NCBI RefSeq assembly: GCF_014647795.1 | Contig: NZ_BMPW01000011.1 | Coordinates: 186,001-250,000, forward strand | Source of the DNA: Actinoplanes campanulatus | GTDB taxonomy: Bacteria > Actinomycetota > Actinomycetes > Mycobacteriales > Micromonosporaceae | DNA: 64,000 nt | Reading direction: 5' to 3' | In this document: in pieces, positions 15,665 through 25,998 of the stretch | Position numbering within the stretch: position 1 is the stretch's first letter | Layout: each line of letters begins with the position of its first letter | Made by a program: the position numbers and the translations under genes | The notes under the pieces: model-generated | Database searches by the model: none | Told to the model about the DNA's origin: nothing | The model's input: the letters and a program-made list of their open reading frames with translations, nothing else

Positions 15665-17395
15665 ATGGATCACCAAGAATTCGCCGAGTTGCTGACGGCG
15701 CTGCGCGTGCACGGCGCAGACCACTCCACCTGTGAAGTGAAGCGAGCCAGAGGTGGAATGCCTGTCACTCTGTGGGAATCGATCAGTGCCTTCGCGAACG
15801 GGTCCGGAGGCCATCTCATCCTCGGTGTGGACGAGAAGAGCGGTTTCACCGTCGTCGGCGTTGATGACGCTGCGGCGATGGAAGCGCAGATAGGAGCGGT
15901 ATGCGCTGATATGGAACCACCGGTGCGGGCGGAGATTCAGACCGTACGGTTCGAGGAGAAGAACGTCGTCATCGGATTCGTCCCGTCCGTGCCGCGCGAT
16001 CAGCGTCCCTGTCATAAGCGTGTCCTGGGCCCATGGGCGGGTTCACGTATCAGGGTTGCGGACGGCGATCGTAAGTTGACCGACTACGAGGTCGCGATAC
16101 TGCTGTCCAACCGAACAGAACAACACCACGATTTGACGCCAGTGCCGACCGCGACAGTCGACGACCTGGACCCGCAGTTGCTCGGTGCCTTCCTTCGCCG
16201 TATCCGTGCCACCAAGGGGCCGGTGTTCGGCCGGGTGGACGACGAGCGTGCACTCCTCATGCTCAACGTTCTGGCCAAGGACGGCGACCGGGTGGTGCCG
16301 ACCTTGGCGGGGCTGCTGGTCTTCGGCATTTATCCGCAGACCTTCGAGCCTCAGTTGGACGTCACCCTGGTCGTGTACCCGACGGGCGAGCCAGGCGCTT
16401 CTGGAAGGTTCGGCGAGCGGTTCATCGACAACCGATCCCTCGACGGGCCGATCCCTGAGATCGTTGCGGAATGCGTAGACGTGCTCAAGCGCAATATGCG
16501 GCGACGCAGCATCATCTCGGGGATCTACCGGGTGGACGAATGGGAGTACCCGGAGGAGGTGATCCGGGAAGCGCTCGTCAACTCCCTGGTGCACCGTGAC
16601 TACTCCGCATTCGCGCGCGGGATGCAGGTGCAGGTGGAGATGTACCCCGACCGCCTACTGATCCGGAATGCGGGTGGTCTGTTCGGGACGGTCGATGTCG
16701 GTTCGCTGGGAACGCGGGCCGTGACCTCGTCCCGGAACCGGGCACTTCTGAAGATTCTTGAGGACACTCCGCTTCGCGACGGTCGCATGGTCTGTGAAAA
16801 CCGGGGCACCGGCATCGCGCAGATGCTCATGGCACTGGGGGCGGCAGGCATGGAGCCTCCACGTTTCACGGATGACATCTCGACTTTCACCGTCGAAATT
16901 CCGAATCACGCGCTTCTCGATGAGGAGACACTGCGGTGGATGACTTCGCTGGGCCTGCCGCCGCTTGTTCGATCACAGATGACGGCGTTGGCTCTCATGC
17001 GCAACGGCGCAGTGCTGACGAATAGTGGCTATCGGACCTCGACAGGCGTTCAGGACAGCCGTGCCGCAACACGAGAGCTGAAGGAACTTGTCGATGCCGG
17101 CGTGGTCGAACAGGACGGAAACCGCGGCTCGACCACGTATCGAATCTCGCGGGCGGTGCTTGCGCCTATTGACGAACCGGTAGCCACACCGGCCAGGCTG
17201 ACCCCCAACGAGCGCCAGATTCTGGCAGCTCTCAGTACCGTGCCGTTGCTGCGTGCCGACATCGAGGACCGCACCGGATTGAGTAGGGACACGGTGAAGC
17301 GTGGGTTGCAGAGCCTCCGCCAGAAGGGGTTCGTCTCCATGATCGGGCAGCAGCGTTCTCGTGGCGCCCGGTGGGTGCAAACTCTCGGATCCTGA
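15665..17395 (+). CDS. AlbA/Schlafen-like (AlbA_2) ATP-binding regulator with winged helix
   Basis: 576 residues. Residues 20-130 match the AlbA_2 (divergent Schlafen AAA_4) domain (VKRARGG, ISAFANGSGGHLILGV at 40-55). EALVNSLVHRDYS (302-314) and IRNAGGLFGTVDVG belong to the GHKL-like ATPase part found in RecG-like transcriptional regulators. The last 100 residues look like a winged helix (ADIEDRTGLSRDTVKRGLQS). ATG 15665 has GGAG at a suitable distance. Base composition is lower than neighbours: 37/60 and 32/60 G+C in rows 15781 and 16741, against 46/60 in row 14941, suggesting horizontal transfer. It probably represses itself through the repeats at 15563. Confidence 0.8.
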   Translation: MDHQEFAELLTALRVHGADHSTCEVKRARGGMPVTLWESISAFANGSGGHLILGVDEKSGFTVVGVDDAAAMEAQIGAVCADMEPPVRAEIQTVRFEEKNVVIGFVPSVPRDQRPCHKRVLGPWAGSRIRVADGDRKLTDYEVAILLSNRTEQHHDLTPVPTATVDDLDPQLLGAFLRRIRATKGPVFGRVDDERALLMLNVLAKDGDRVVPTLAGLLVFGIYPQTFEPQLDVTLVVYPTGEPGASGRFGERFIDNRSLDGPIPEIVAECVDVLKRNMRRRSIISGIYRVDEWEYPEEVIREALVNSLVHRDYSAFARGMQVQVEMYPDRLLIRNAGGLFGTVDVGSLGTRAVTSSRNRALLKILEDTPLRDGRMVCENRGTGIAQMLMALGAAGMEPPRFTDDISTFTVEIPNHALLDEETLRWMTSLGLPPLVRSQMTALALMRNGAVLTNSGYRTSTGVQDSRAATRELKELVDAGVVEQDGNRGSTTYRISRAVLAPIDEPVATPARLTPNERQILAALSTVPLLRADIEDRTGLSRDTVKRGLQSLRQKGFVSMIGQQRSRGARWVQTLGS

Positions 17396-17424
17396 TTCGC
17401 GAGCGTGTGGGAAGGGTATAGCGC

Positions 17425-17460
17425 GGAAAGGCCGTCCGGCGATCGCCGGACGGCCTTTCC
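17425..17460. terminator. Bidirectional terminator, perfect 36-base palindrome
   Basis: Two 18-base arms are perfectly complementary with no unpaired loop, beginning GGAAAGG and ending CCTTTCC, so either strand ends with TTTCC. It lies between convergent genes (AlbA-type regulator and ppc) and should stop both. Confidence 0.8.
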
Positions 17461-17476
17461 GTAGTGGGAGCGGATG

Positions 17477-20275
17477 TCAGCCGGTGTTGCGCATGCCGGC
17501 GGCGATGCCGTTGACCGTGGTGAGCAGGGCGCGCTCCAGGGCCGTCGAGTCGGACGGGCCGCGGCGGGCGCCCGGGGCGGTCGGCATCTGGCGGCTCGTG
17601 TCGCCCAGGTCGCGGTACTGGCGGAGCAGGGCCACCTGGAGGTGGTGCAGCGGCTCCAGGTACGTGTCGCGGACGCTCAGGGTGCGGGAGAGCTCCGGCT
17701 GGTTCGACAGGATCTCGGTGCCGCCGGTGATCGCCAGGACCTCCTGGACGGTCAGGGCGTACTCCTGCTCGATCTTCGTGAAGATCGGGCGCAGCTCCTC
17801 GGGGACCAGCGTCTCGACGTAGCGGCGGGCGATCGACAGGTCGGTCTTGGCCAGCATCATCTCGACGTTCGACAGGAACGTGCGGAAGAACTGCCAGTGC
17901 TCGTGCATGGCGTCGAGTTCGGCGCCGAGGCCGGCGGCGCGGACCGCGGCCAGGCCGGTGCCGACACCGAACCAGCCGGGGACGATCTGCCGGGTCTGGG
18001 TCCAGCCGAACACCCACGGGATGGCCCGCAGCCCGCTCAGGCCGGCGTCCGCGTTGGGGCGCTTGGCCGGGCGGGAGCCGATGTTCAGCGCGCCGAGCAG
18101 CTCGGTCGGGGTGGCGGCCCAGAAGTAGGCGGCCAGGTCCGGGTCCTCGACGAGTGAGCGGTACCGGGTGAACGCCGCGTCCGAGGCGGTGTCCATCACC
18201 GAGTCCCACACGACGAGGCGCTCCGGGTCGACCGAGAGCGTGGTGTGCAGCAGGGTGGCCTGGAGCACGGCCGCGACGGTCAGCTCCAGGTTCTCCCGGG
18301 CCAGCGACGGGATCATGTACTTGTCGGAGATGACCTCGCCCTGCTCGGTCACCTTGATCGCGCCGTCCAGGGTGCCGTACGGCTGGGCCAGGATCGCCTC
18401 GTGGGTGGGACCGCCACCCCGGCCGACCGTGCCACCGCGGCCGTGGAAGAGGCGCAGCCGCACACCGTGCCGGGCCGCCACGTCACGCAGCGACCGCTGC
18501 GCCTTGTGGATCCGCCACTGGCTGGTGGTGATGCCGGCCTCCTTGTTGGAGTCCGAGTAACCGAGCATGACCTCCTGGATGTCGCCGCGGGCGCGGACGA
18601 TCTCCCGGTACGCCGGGGTGGAGAGCATCTCGTCCAGCAGGTCACCGCCGGCGTCCAGCTCGGCCGGGGTCTCCAGCAGCGGCACGATGCCGACCTGGGC
18701 CCGCCCGGTGTGGATGTCGACGAGACCGGCCTCGCGGGCCAGCAGGGCAGCGGCCAGCACGTCGTCGACGCCGAGGGTCATCGAGATGATGTACGACTCG
18801 ACGACCTCGTCACCGAACCGCGCCTGCGACTCCCGGATCGTGTGGAACACGTCGAAGGTCTTGCGCGCCGAGTCGGTGAGCGGGGTGTCGGCGCTGGAGA
18901 GCGGCCGCCGCCCGGTCAGCTCGGTGGCGAGCAGCTTGGTGCGCTGGGCCCGGTCCAGAGCGGCGTAGTCGTCGACCTCGCCGACCTGGGCGTACATCTG
19001 CTGGAGCACCTCGTGGTGCTTCTCGGCGTGCTCGCGGACGTCGAGGACGGCCAGCTGCATGCCGAACGCGGACGCCTTGCGGATCGCGGTGGCGACCACG
19101 CCGACGGCCGGCAGCTGCCCGGAGTTGCGGGCCAGCGAGGCACGCATCAGCTCCAGGTCGGAGATGAGCTCGGCGCTGCCCAGGTAGTCGCGGCCGGGCA
19201 CGTGCGGGGTGCCGTTGACCAGCCGGGCCCGGGTGTTGGCCAGCTTCGCCTTGATCGCCCGGACCTTCAGACGGTACGGCTCCTCGGCGTTGACCCGGCG
19301 GAACCGCTGCTGCACCTCGGGCAGGTTGTCCAGGTCCTGGGCCAGGCTGGCGGACAGGTCGAGGGAGACGCCGCGCAGCCGCCGGGAGACGGACAGCTCG
19401 TCGATCAGCTTGTCCATCGCCTTCTCGGTGGCCTGGATGCCGTGCTCGTGCTGGATGAGCAGCACGTCCCGGGTGACCGCCGGCGTGACGAACGGGTTGC
19501 CGTCCCGGTCGCCGCCGATCCACGAGCCGAAGGTGAGCGGCCGCGAGGTGGGCGCGGTCTCCACACCCAGGCGGCGCAGCGTGTCGGCCAGGTCGTCGAG
19601 CACCTGCGGGGCGGCGTCCGCGTACAGGTCCTTGAGGTAGTAGACGGCGTTGCGGGCCTCGTCGGTCGGGTCCGGCCGGTCCAGGCGCAACTCGTCGGTC
19701 TGCCAGAGCAGGTCGATCAGCTCGGCGAAACGCTTGGTGGAGGTGGTGGTGTCGGTGTCGCCGAACAGCGCGGCGGCGGCCGACTCGGCGTCCAGCGCGT
19801 CGGCGACCTGGCGCAGCTTCGACAGGATCGACCGGCGGGAGGCCTCGGTGGGGTGGGCCGTGAAGACCGGGCGGATCGCGAGGCGGCGGGCCGCGGCGGC
19901 GATCTCGTCGGCCGGGACGCCCTTCTCGGCGATCCGCTTGGCGGCCTGGTCCAGCCAGCCGCCGTTCTCCGCGCGGCGGCGGCGCAGGTCCCGGGACCGG
20001 TGCACCTGCTCGGTGACGTTGGCCAGGTGGAAGTAGGTGGAGAAGGCCCGGGCCAGCTTCGTTCCGGTGGTGATGTCCATCGCCGCGAGGCGGTCGGCGG
20101 CCGCCGGGGCGTCCTGCCGCACCAGGGCCCGGATCTCCTCGACCAGATCCAGCAGTGGCCGCCCTTCCTGGCGGGCCAGCGTCTGGCCGAGCAGCGTGCC
20201 GATCCGGCGGATGTCGGCACGTAGCGCGGCGTCGGATCCCTCTCGTTCCTCGAGTTGGGCAGGCTGCTCTGTCAT
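17477..20275 (-). CDS. ppc: Phosphoenolpyruvate carboxylase
   Basis: 932 residues, normal for bacterial PEPC, ending in the expected RNTG. Catalytic landmarks: VFTAHPTEASRRS with the active-site His, GSWIGGDRDGNPFVT, GYSDSNKEAGITTSQW and the glycine loop FHGRGGTVGRGGGPTH. It carboxylates PEP to oxaloacetate to refill the TCA cycle. A longer frame to 20324 is in another frame and is rejected. It stands alone, with the palindromic terminator downstream and a 261-base divergent gap to mfd upstream that carries an inverted repeat in its leader. Confidence 0.97.
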   Translation of the reverse strand: MTEQPAQLEEREGSDAALRADIRRIGTLLGQTLARQEGRPLLDLVEEIRALVRQDAPAAADRLAAMDITTGTKLARAFSTYFHLANVTEQVHRSRDLRRRRAENGGWLDQAAKRIAEKGVPADEIAAAARRLAIRPVFTAHPTEASRRSILSKLRQVADALDAESAAAALFGDTDTTTSTKRFAELIDLLWQTDELRLDRPDPTDEARNAVYYLKDLYADAAPQVLDDLADTLRRLGVETAPTSRPLTFGSWIGGDRDGNPFVTPAVTRDVLLIQHEHGIQATEKAMDKLIDELSVSRRLRGVSLDLSASLAQDLDNLPEVQQRFRRVNAEEPYRLKVRAIKAKLANTRARLVNGTPHVPGRDYLGSAELISDLELMRASLARNSGQLPAVGVVATAIRKASAFGMQLAVLDVREHAEKHHEVLQQMYAQVGEVDDYAALDRAQRTKLLATELTGRRPLSSADTPLTDSARKTFDVFHTIRESQARFGDEVVESYIISMTLGVDDVLAAALLAREAGLVDIHTGRAQVGIVPLLETPAELDAGGDLLDEMLSTPAYREIVRARGDIQEVMLGYSDSNKEAGITTSQWRIHKAQRSLRDVAARHGVRLRLFHGRGGTVGRGGGPTHEAILAQPYGTLDGAIKVTEQGEVISDKYMIPSLARENLELTVAAVLQATLLHTTLSVDPERLVVWDSVMDTASDAAFTRYRSLVEDPDLAAYFWAATPTELLGALNIGSRPAKRPNADAGLSGLRAIPWVFGWTQTRQIVPGWFGVGTGLAAVRAAGLGAELDAMHEHWQFFRTFLSNVEMMLAKTDLSIARRYVETLVPEELRPIFTKIEQEYALTVQEVLAITGGTEILSNQPELSRTLSVRDTYLEPLHHLQVALLRQYRDLGDTSRQMPTAPGARRGPSDSTALERALLTTVNGIAAGMRNTG

Positions 20276-20324
20276 CGGGGCGCTCCTTCGCTCGGATGGC
20301 TCCAGGACGGCGCTGTCCCGACAT

Positions 20325-20341
20325 CGCCGATGTTATCGGCG
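20325..20341 (-). promoter_or_regulatory. Inverted repeat in the ppc leader
   Basis: CGCCGAT-GTT-ATCGGCG is a perfect 7-base palindrome with a 3-base spacer, 50 bases before the ppc ATG. Upstream on the minus strand TTGACT (about 20364-20369) is a good -35 hexamer but its partner is unclear. The repeat may be an operator or a small RNA hairpin. Confidence 0.35.
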
Positions 20342-20536
20342 TACCCCGGTCCGGGGGTGAATTGAGTCAAGAGTCTCATGACCCGGTGCGGGACCGTGCG
20401 CAGGTGGGGTACCACTGACCAGCGGGCGAGGGTCCCGTGGGCCGGGCCGGTGGCTTGTGTCGGACTAAGCTGAGGGGCGCACCCCCGCCCGCGTATCCGC
20501 CACCGGGGTCGTTCGTCGTGCCCTCAGGGGGTCTTC

Positions 20537-23500
20537 ATGCAACTCTCCGGTCTGATTCCCGCCGCCCTGCGCGACCGCGGTCTGGCCCGCGCGCGTGACC
20601 TGGCGGCCAAGGGCTTCGTCGATTCCGACTCACTGGACCTGACCGCGCCGGTCTCGCTCCGGCCGTTCGTGGTGGCGGGAGTGGCGGGCGCGGCCGACGT
20701 CGGCGGCGCGCAGCGGCCGGTCCTCGCGGTGACCGCCACCTCGCGCGAGGCCGACGACCTGGCCGACGCACTGGGCTGCCTGATCGACCCGGCCCTGATC
20801 GCCGTCTACCCGTCCTGGGAGACGCTGCCGCACGAGCGCCTGTCGCCGCGCTCCGACACGGTCGGCCGCCGGCTCGCCGTGCTGCGGCGGCTCGCCCACC
20901 CCGGCGGCGCACCGCTGCGGGTCGTCGTGGCCCCGGTCCGGTCCCTGCTCCAGCCGCAGCTCAAGGGCCTCGGCGACCTGGAGCCGGTGGAGCTGACCGG
21001 CGGCGGCGCGGCGGAGCTGGAGGAGGTCGCGCGGCGGCTGTCCGGCATGGCGTACGCGCGGGTCGACCTGGTCACCAAGCGCGGCGAGTTCGCGGTCCGT
21101 GGCGGCATCCTGGACGTCTTCCCGCCCACCGACGAGCACCCGTCCCGGGTCGAGTTCTGGGGCGACGAGGTGGAGGAGATCCGCACCTTCGCGGTCGCCG
21201 ACCAGCGCACCATCGACCAGGTGCCGCGACTCTGGGCGCCGCCCTGCCGGGAGCTGCTGCTGACCCCGGCCGTGCGGGAGCGCGCCCGGGAGCTCTCCGC
21301 CCAGCATCCGGAGCTGGCCGAGATCCTCGACAAACTGGCCGAGGGCATCCCGGTCGAGGGCATGGAGTCGCTGGCGCCGGCCCTGCTGCGCGGCACCGAC
21401 AGCATGGAGCTGCTGATCGACTGCATGCCGGCCGGCACGCACGTGCTGCTGTGCGACCCCGAGCGGATCCGCACCCGGGCGCACGACCTCACCCGTACCT
21501 CCGATGAATTTCTCGAAGCGTCCTGGGCGGCGGCCGCCGTCGGCGGCCAGGCACCGATCGACGTGGGCGCCGTCGCTTTCAAAAGCCTTGCGGATGTACG
21601 GGCACACGCGGCCGTTCTCAAGCAGCCGTGGTGGACCGTCTCGCCGTTCGGCCTCGCCACGGCTGAGCCGACGGCGGAGGCCCTGCCCTGGGAGGACGCC
21701 GCCCCGGTCGAGGTGAGCCCGGATCTCGGCGACGCCGTCGCGCTGGCCGCCCAGCCGGTCCCGCTCTACCACGGCGACACCGCCCGGCTCGCCTCCGACC
21801 TGTCCGGCTGGGCCGCTCAGGGCTGGGCCATCGCGCTGGTCTTCGAGGGCAAGGGCACCGCTCAGCGGGCCGCCGAGCTGCTGCGCGACGCCGGTCTCGG
21901 CGTCACCCCGGTCGACTCGATCGCCGCGCCCATCGCCGACGGGCAGCTGCTGATCACCTGCGGCGCCCTGAACCACGGCTTCGTCGACGAGGCGTCCCGG
22001 CTCGCGGTGATCACCGGCAACGACATCTCCGGCGGCCGTGGCGCGTCCACCAAGGACATGCGCAAGATGCCGGCCCGGCGGCGCAACACCATCGACCCGC
22101 TGGAGCTCAAGACCGGCGACTTCGTGGTGCACGAGCAGCACGGCATCGGCCGCTACATCGAGCTGGTGCAGCGGACGGTCAACGGCGCCGACCGGGAGTA
22201 CCTGGTCCTCGAGTACGCGGCGTCCAAGCGGGGCCAGCCCGGTGACCGTCTCTACGTGCCAACCGACCAGCTCGACCAGCTCTCCCGGTACGTCGGCGGG
22301 GAGCAGCCCAACCTGCACAAGATGGGCGGCGCCGACTGGCAGAAGAGCAAGGCCCGGGCGAAGAAGGCGGTCAAGGAGATCGCCGCCCAGCTCATCCAGC
22401 TGTACGCGGCACGCCAGGCCTCGCAGGGCCACGCCTTCGGGCCGGACACCCCGTGGCAGCGCGAGCTGGAGGACGCGTTCCCGTACACCGAGACGCCCGA
22501 CCAGATGGCCGCCATCGTCGAGGTCAAGCAGGACATGGAGTTGCAGGTCCCGATGGACCGGCTGATCTGCGGCGACGTCGGTTACGGCAAGACCGAGATC
22601 GCGGTACGGGCGGCGTTCAAGGCGGTGCAGGACGGCAAGCAGGTGGCCGTGCTCGTGCCGACGACCCTGCTCGCCCAGCAGCACTACAACACGTTCACCG
22701 AGCGGATGAGCCAGTTCCCGGTGGACATCAAGCAGCTGTCCCGGTTCCAGACGCCGAAGGAGGCCACCCTCACCCTGGAGCAGGCCGCCGCCGGAACCGC
22801 CGACATCGTCATCGGCACGCACCGGCTGCTCTCCAAGTCGACCCGGTTCAAGAACCTCGGCCTGATCATCGTGGACGAGGAGCAGCGCTTCGGCGTCGAG
22901 CACAAGGAGCAGCTCAAGGCCCTGCGTGCGTCGGTGGACGTGCTCACCATGTCGGCCACCCCGATCCCGCGGACCCTGGAGATGGCGATCACCGGCATCC
23001 GGGAGATGTCCACCATCGCCACCCCGCCGGAGGAACGCCACCCGGTTCTCACCTACGTCGGCGCCTACGACGAGAAGCAGGTCGCCGCCGCCGTCCATCG
23101 TGAGCTGCTCCGCGACGGTCAGGTCTTCTACCTGCACAACCGGGTCGAGTCGATCGACCGGGCGGCCCGTAGGTTGCGCGAGCTGGTGCCCGAGGCCCGG
23201 GTCGCGGTGGCGCACGGCCAGATGAGCGAGGAACAGCTCGAGAAGGTCATGGTCGGGTTCTGGGAGAAGGAGTTCGACGTCCTGGTCTGCACCACGATCG
23301 TCGAGTCCGGCATCGACATCCCGAACGCCAACACCCTCATCCTGGAACGCGCCGACCTGCTCGGCCTCGCCCAGCTGCACCAGATCCGCGGCCGGGTCGG
23401 CCGCGGCCGGGAACGGGCCTACGCCTACTTCCTCTACCCCCGGGAGAAGCCGCTCACCGAGCACGCCCACGAGCGGCTGGCCACCATCGCCCAGCACACC

Positions 23501-24160
23501 GAGCTCGGCGCCGGCATGTACGTGGCGATGAAGGACCTGGAGATCCGCGGAGCCGGCAACCTGCTCGGCGGTGAGCAGTCCGGCCACATCGAAGGTGTCG
23601 GCTTCGACCTGTACGTGCGGATGGTCGGCGAGGCGGTCGCCCAGTTCAAGGGCGAGCGCCCGGAGGAGGAGCCGGAGGTCAAGATCGACCTGCCGGTGGA
23701 CGCGCACCTGCCCACCGAGTACATCTCGGTCGAGCGCCTGCGCCTGGAGATGTACCGCAAGCTGGCCGAGTCCCGCGACGAGCCGCGGCTCAAGGAGGTC
23801 GTCGCCGAGATGACCGACCGGTACGGCGAACCGCCGGTCCCGGTCGCCAACCTCATCGCGGTCGCCCGGTTCCGGCTGCTGGCCCGGGCGTACGGGCTCA
23901 CCGACGTGTCCATGCAGGGCAAGCACATCCGCTTCTCCCCGCTGGCCCTGCCGGACTCGAAGCAGCTGCGGCTCAAGCGCTACCACCCGGACGCCGTCTA
24001 CAAGACCGGCGCCGACCAGGTCAGTGTCCCGCGGCCCAGCACCCGCCGGGTCGGTGGCGAGCCGCTACGCGACCTGGCCCTGCTGGAGTGGTGCGCCCAG
24101 TTACTCAAGGACGTGCTCGGCGATGTCCCGGCCCCGGCGCCCATCGTGGTGAAGGGATGA
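20537..24160 (+). CDS. mfd: Transcription-repair coupling factor
   Basis: 1207 residues, typical for Mfd. It carries the N-terminal UvrB-like region, the RNA-polymerase-binding region near residue 530 ([16 protein letters not shown]), and the RecG-like translocase: Walker [10 protein letters not shown] (about 678-686), [22 protein letters not shown] and [10 protein letters not shown]. It removes stalled RNA polymerase and recruits UvrA. ATG 20537 follows GGGGGT. Codon 1189 (24101-24103) is TTA, the only in-frame TTA I found by eye in this window, and is read by the tRNA at 42538. Confidence 0.97.
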   Translation: MQLSGLIPAALRDRGLARARDLAAKGFVDSDSLDLTAPVSLRPFVVAGVAGAADVGGAQRPVLAVTATSREADDLADALGCLIDPALIAVYPSWETLPHERLSPRSDTVGRRLAVLRRLAHPGGAPLRVVVAPVRSLLQPQLKGLGDLEPVELTGGGAAELEEVARRLSGMAYARVDLVTKRGEFAVRGGILDVFPPTDEHPSRVEFWGDEVEEIRTFAVADQRTIDQVPRLWAPPCRELLLTPAVRERARELSAQHPELAEILDKLAEGIPVEGMESLAPALLRGTDSMELLIDCMPAGTHVLLCDPERIRTRAHDLTRTSDEFLEASWAAAAVGGQAPIDVGAVAFKSLADVRAHAAVLKQPWWTVSPFGLATAEPTAEALPWEDAAPVEVSPDLGDAVALAAQPVPLYHGDTARLASDLSGWAAQGWAIALVFEGKGTAQRAAELLRDAGLGVTPVDSIAAPIADGQLLITCGALNHGFVDEASRLAVITGNDISGGRGASTKDMRKMPARRRNTIDPLELKTGDFVVHEQHGIGRYIELVQRTVNGADREYLVLEYAASKRGQPGDRLYVPTDQLDQLSRYVGGEQPNLHKMGGADWQKSKARAKKAVKEIAAQLIQLYAARQASQGHAFGPDTPWQRELEDAFPYTETPDQMAAIVEVKQDMELQVPMDRLICGDVGYGKTEIAVRAAFKAVQDGKQVAVLVPTTLLAQQHYNTFTERMSQFPVDIKQLSRFQTPKEATLTLEQAAAGTADIVIGTHRLLSKSTRFKNLGLIIVDEEQRFGVEHKEQLKALRASVDVLTMSATPIPRTLEMAITGIREMSTIATPPEERHPVLTYVGAYDEKQVAAAVHRELLRDGQVFYLHNRVESIDRAARRLRELVPEARVAVAHGQMSEEQLEKVMVGFWEKEFDVLVCTTIVESGIDIPNANTLILERADLLGLAQLHQIRGRVGRGRERAYAYFLYPREKPLTEHAHERLATIAQHTELGAGMYVAMKDLEIRGAGNLLGGEQSGHIEGVGFDLYVRMVGEAVAQFKGERPEEEPEVKIDLPVDAHLPTEYISVERLRLEMYRKLAESRDEPRLKEVVAEMTDRYGEPPVPVANLIAVARFRLLARAYGLTDVSMQGKHIRFSPLALPDSKQLRLKRYHPDAVYKTGADQVSVPRPSTRRVGGEPLRDLALLEWCAQLLKDVLGDVPAPAPIVVKG

Positions 24161-24216
24161 AAATCGATACGGGGCGGGGCGATGAAGATCACAATCGGCG
24201 TGAGAGAGTGTTGACC

Positions 24217-25032
24217 ATGCTTCGTGCCCGCCGACTCGCCTCCACCGTCGTCGCCGCGTCCCTCGCCGTGGGCGGCCTCTCCGCCTGTGACTCGGAACCG
24301 AGCGTGGCCGCCTATCTCGGCGACGCCGGACAGGTGTCCGAGCAGGAGGTCCAGCGGATCTGGGACGACACGCACGCCGACCTCGCCGCCCAGGCCCAGG
24401 CCGAGGCCGACGAGGCCACCCGGCAGCAGCGGTTCAAGGAGGAGGCGCTGCGGAACGCCGGGCAGGACGTGAAGACCGCGCCGGCCGTCACCCCGGCGCC
24501 GGTGCAGATGCCGTTCAGCCGGGGCGACATCGTGAACGAGCTGGTCACCCGGGAGCTGTACGAACAGGTCGCCGCCGACCGCTCGGTCACGCTGCCCGCC
24601 CAGGTGCCGTACGAGGAAGAGGCCGCCCAGCGCAAACTGCCCGCCGGCACGGAGTACAGCAAGCTCTACATCGACAACCTGTACATGCAGAGCCTGCTGA
24701 TCCAGTCGTTCCTGTCGGAGACCCCGCCGGCTGACGCGGACATGCTCCAGGTCTACAACAGCCTGGGCGCCAACGGGGGCGTCGAGCCCGGCCAGGACTT
24801 CACCACCTGGCTGTCCCTCCAGTCCCCGCAGAACCGGCAGGTGGTGGCCGCCGCCGCGCAGGTCCGGGAGCAGGTCGAGGGCGCCGCCGACGAGCTGAAC
24901 GTCGAGGTCAACCCGCGCTACCAGCCGTTCGAGGTGAGCGTGCTGGAGATCCAGGGCGAGAGCGACCCGCTCCAGCTTCTCGGCACCGACCTGGGCGTCG
25001 AGCAGTCCGTACCGGTGGCCGACGTCTCTTGA
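24217..25032 (+). CDS. SurA-N-like lipoprotein
   Basis: 271 residues with a lipoprotein signal peptide and lipobox LSAC (Cys25 region, VGGLSACDSE). The following segment YLGDAGQVSEQEVQRIWDDT resembles the N-terminal domain of SurA-type periplasmic chaperones, in which a peptide backbone strand is followed by a helix; no PPIase domain follows. ATG 24217 is preferred; upstream in-frame starts lack a signal peptide right behind them. It lies between mfd and mazG, and its stop overlaps the mazG TTG start (TTGA). Role is probably cell-envelope folding; uncertain. Confidence 0.72.
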   Translation: MLRARRLASTVVAASLAVGGLSACDSEPSVAAYLGDAGQVSEQEVQRIWDDTHADLAAQAQAEADEATRQQRFKEEALRNAGQDVKTAPAVTPAPVQMPFSRGDIVNELVTRELYEQVAADRSVTLPAQVPYEEEAAQRKLPAGTEYSKLYIDNLYMQSLLIQSFLSETPPADADMLQVYNSLGANGGVEPGQDFTTWLSLQSPQNRQVVAAAAQVREQVEGAADELNVEVNPRYQPFEVSVLEIQGESDPLQLLGTDLGVEQSVPVADVS

Positions 25033-25988
25033 GCGCCCGGATCATCCTGCTGGTCACCTCACCCCGGCTACCGGCCGGGCTGCTGACCGCGGAGGCGTGG
25101 GACGCCGTCCGGGCGTACCCCGTCTTCGCCGCCGCGGACAGTGACCAGGCCGAGGCCCTGCGGGTGACCGGTGTGCCGGTCACGATCCTCGAGACGGACG
25201 CACAGGGCCTGCTCGACGCGATCGCCGGGCGGCCGGCCGCCGTCTGGCTCGCCGGGCCGCACGGCGACCAGGACTTCGCCCGGCAGCTCGGGCTGCGTCT
25301 GGCCCGCGAGCCGGGCCTCGCCGAGCTGGAGCTGATGTACGGCTCGTGGGATCCGCCCGGAGCCCGGCTGCTGGACGCCGTCGCCGTGATGGACCGGCTG
25401 GCCTCACCCGGCGGCGACCCGTGGAAACGGGCGCAGACCCACCAGACGCTCGCCCCTTACCTGCTGGAGGAGGCGTACGAGGCGTACGACGCGATCGTCG
25501 GCGACGACCCGGACGCGGCCCGCGAGGAACTCGGCGACGTGCTTCTCCAGGTGGTGCTGCACGCCCGGCTCGCCGAGGAGCGCGACGAGAGCGACCGGTG
25601 GAGCATCGACGACGTGGCCGCCGGCCTGGTGGAGAAGATGATCCGGCGCAATCCGCACGTCTTCGCCGGGGAGCGGATCGAGGACATCGAGGAGATCACC
25701 GCCAACTGGGAGCGGATCAAGCGCGAGGAGAAGACGCGGGACTCCGTGCTGGACGGGATCGCCATGAGCCAGCCGTCCCTCGCCCTGGCCGCGAAGATCC
25801 TGCACCGGGCCGAACGGGCCGGTCTCGAGGTGCCGCTGCCGGCCGGTGACGACCTCGGCAGCCTGCTGCTGCGGGTGGTCGCCGAGGCCCGGGCCGCGGG
25901 CCTGGACGCCGAGGCCGAACTGCGGGCCGCCACGCTGACTTTCGCAGAGGCGGTGCGTGCGGCGGAAAATGTCGGTCCCTCCGAGTAG
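25029..25988 (+). CDS. mazG: Nucleoside triphosphate pyrophosphohydrolase MazG
   Basis: 319 residues. The MazG domain (about 125-230) shows WKRAQTHQTLAPYLLEEAYE and EELGDVLLQVVLHARLAEE, whose EExxE and ExxD acids bind magnesium. The N-terminal 110 residues are a poorly conserved region also present in actinobacterial MazG. It hydrolyses NTPs to NMP and PPi, cleaning oxidised or excess nucleotides. The start is TTG 25029 from the overlap with the lipoprotein stop. Its stop TAG is inside the -10 box of the next gene. Confidence 0.92.
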   Translation: MSARIILLVTSPRLPAGLLTAEAWDAVRAYPVFAAADSDQAEALRVTGVPVTILETDAQGLLDAIAGRPAAVWLAGPHGDQDFARQLGLRLAREPGLAELELMYGSWDPPGARLLDAVAVMDRLASPGGDPWKRAQTHQTLAPYLLEEAYEAYDAIVGDDPDAAREELGDVLLQVVLHARLAEERDESDRWSIDDVAAGLVEKMIRRNPHVFAGERIEDIEEITANWERIKREEKTRDSVLDGIAMSQPSLALAAKILHRAERAGLEVPLPAGDDLGSLLLRVVAEARAAGLDAEAELRAATLTFAEAVRAAENVGPSE

Positions 25989-25991
25989 GTT
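25986..25991 (+). promoter_or_regulatory. -10 box for leaderless DUF885 gene
   Basis: TAGGTT ends 7 bases before ATG 25999 and includes the mazG stop codon. No ribosome site and no clear -35. Confidence 0.4.
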
Positions 25992-25998
25992 TCACGGC

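Noticed and set aside
20630-23986. 1118-codon open frame on the minus strand opposite mfd
   Set aside because: It mirrors mfd codon for codon; Val/Leu/Gly/His-rich composition without domains is typical of the antisense frame in high-GC genes.
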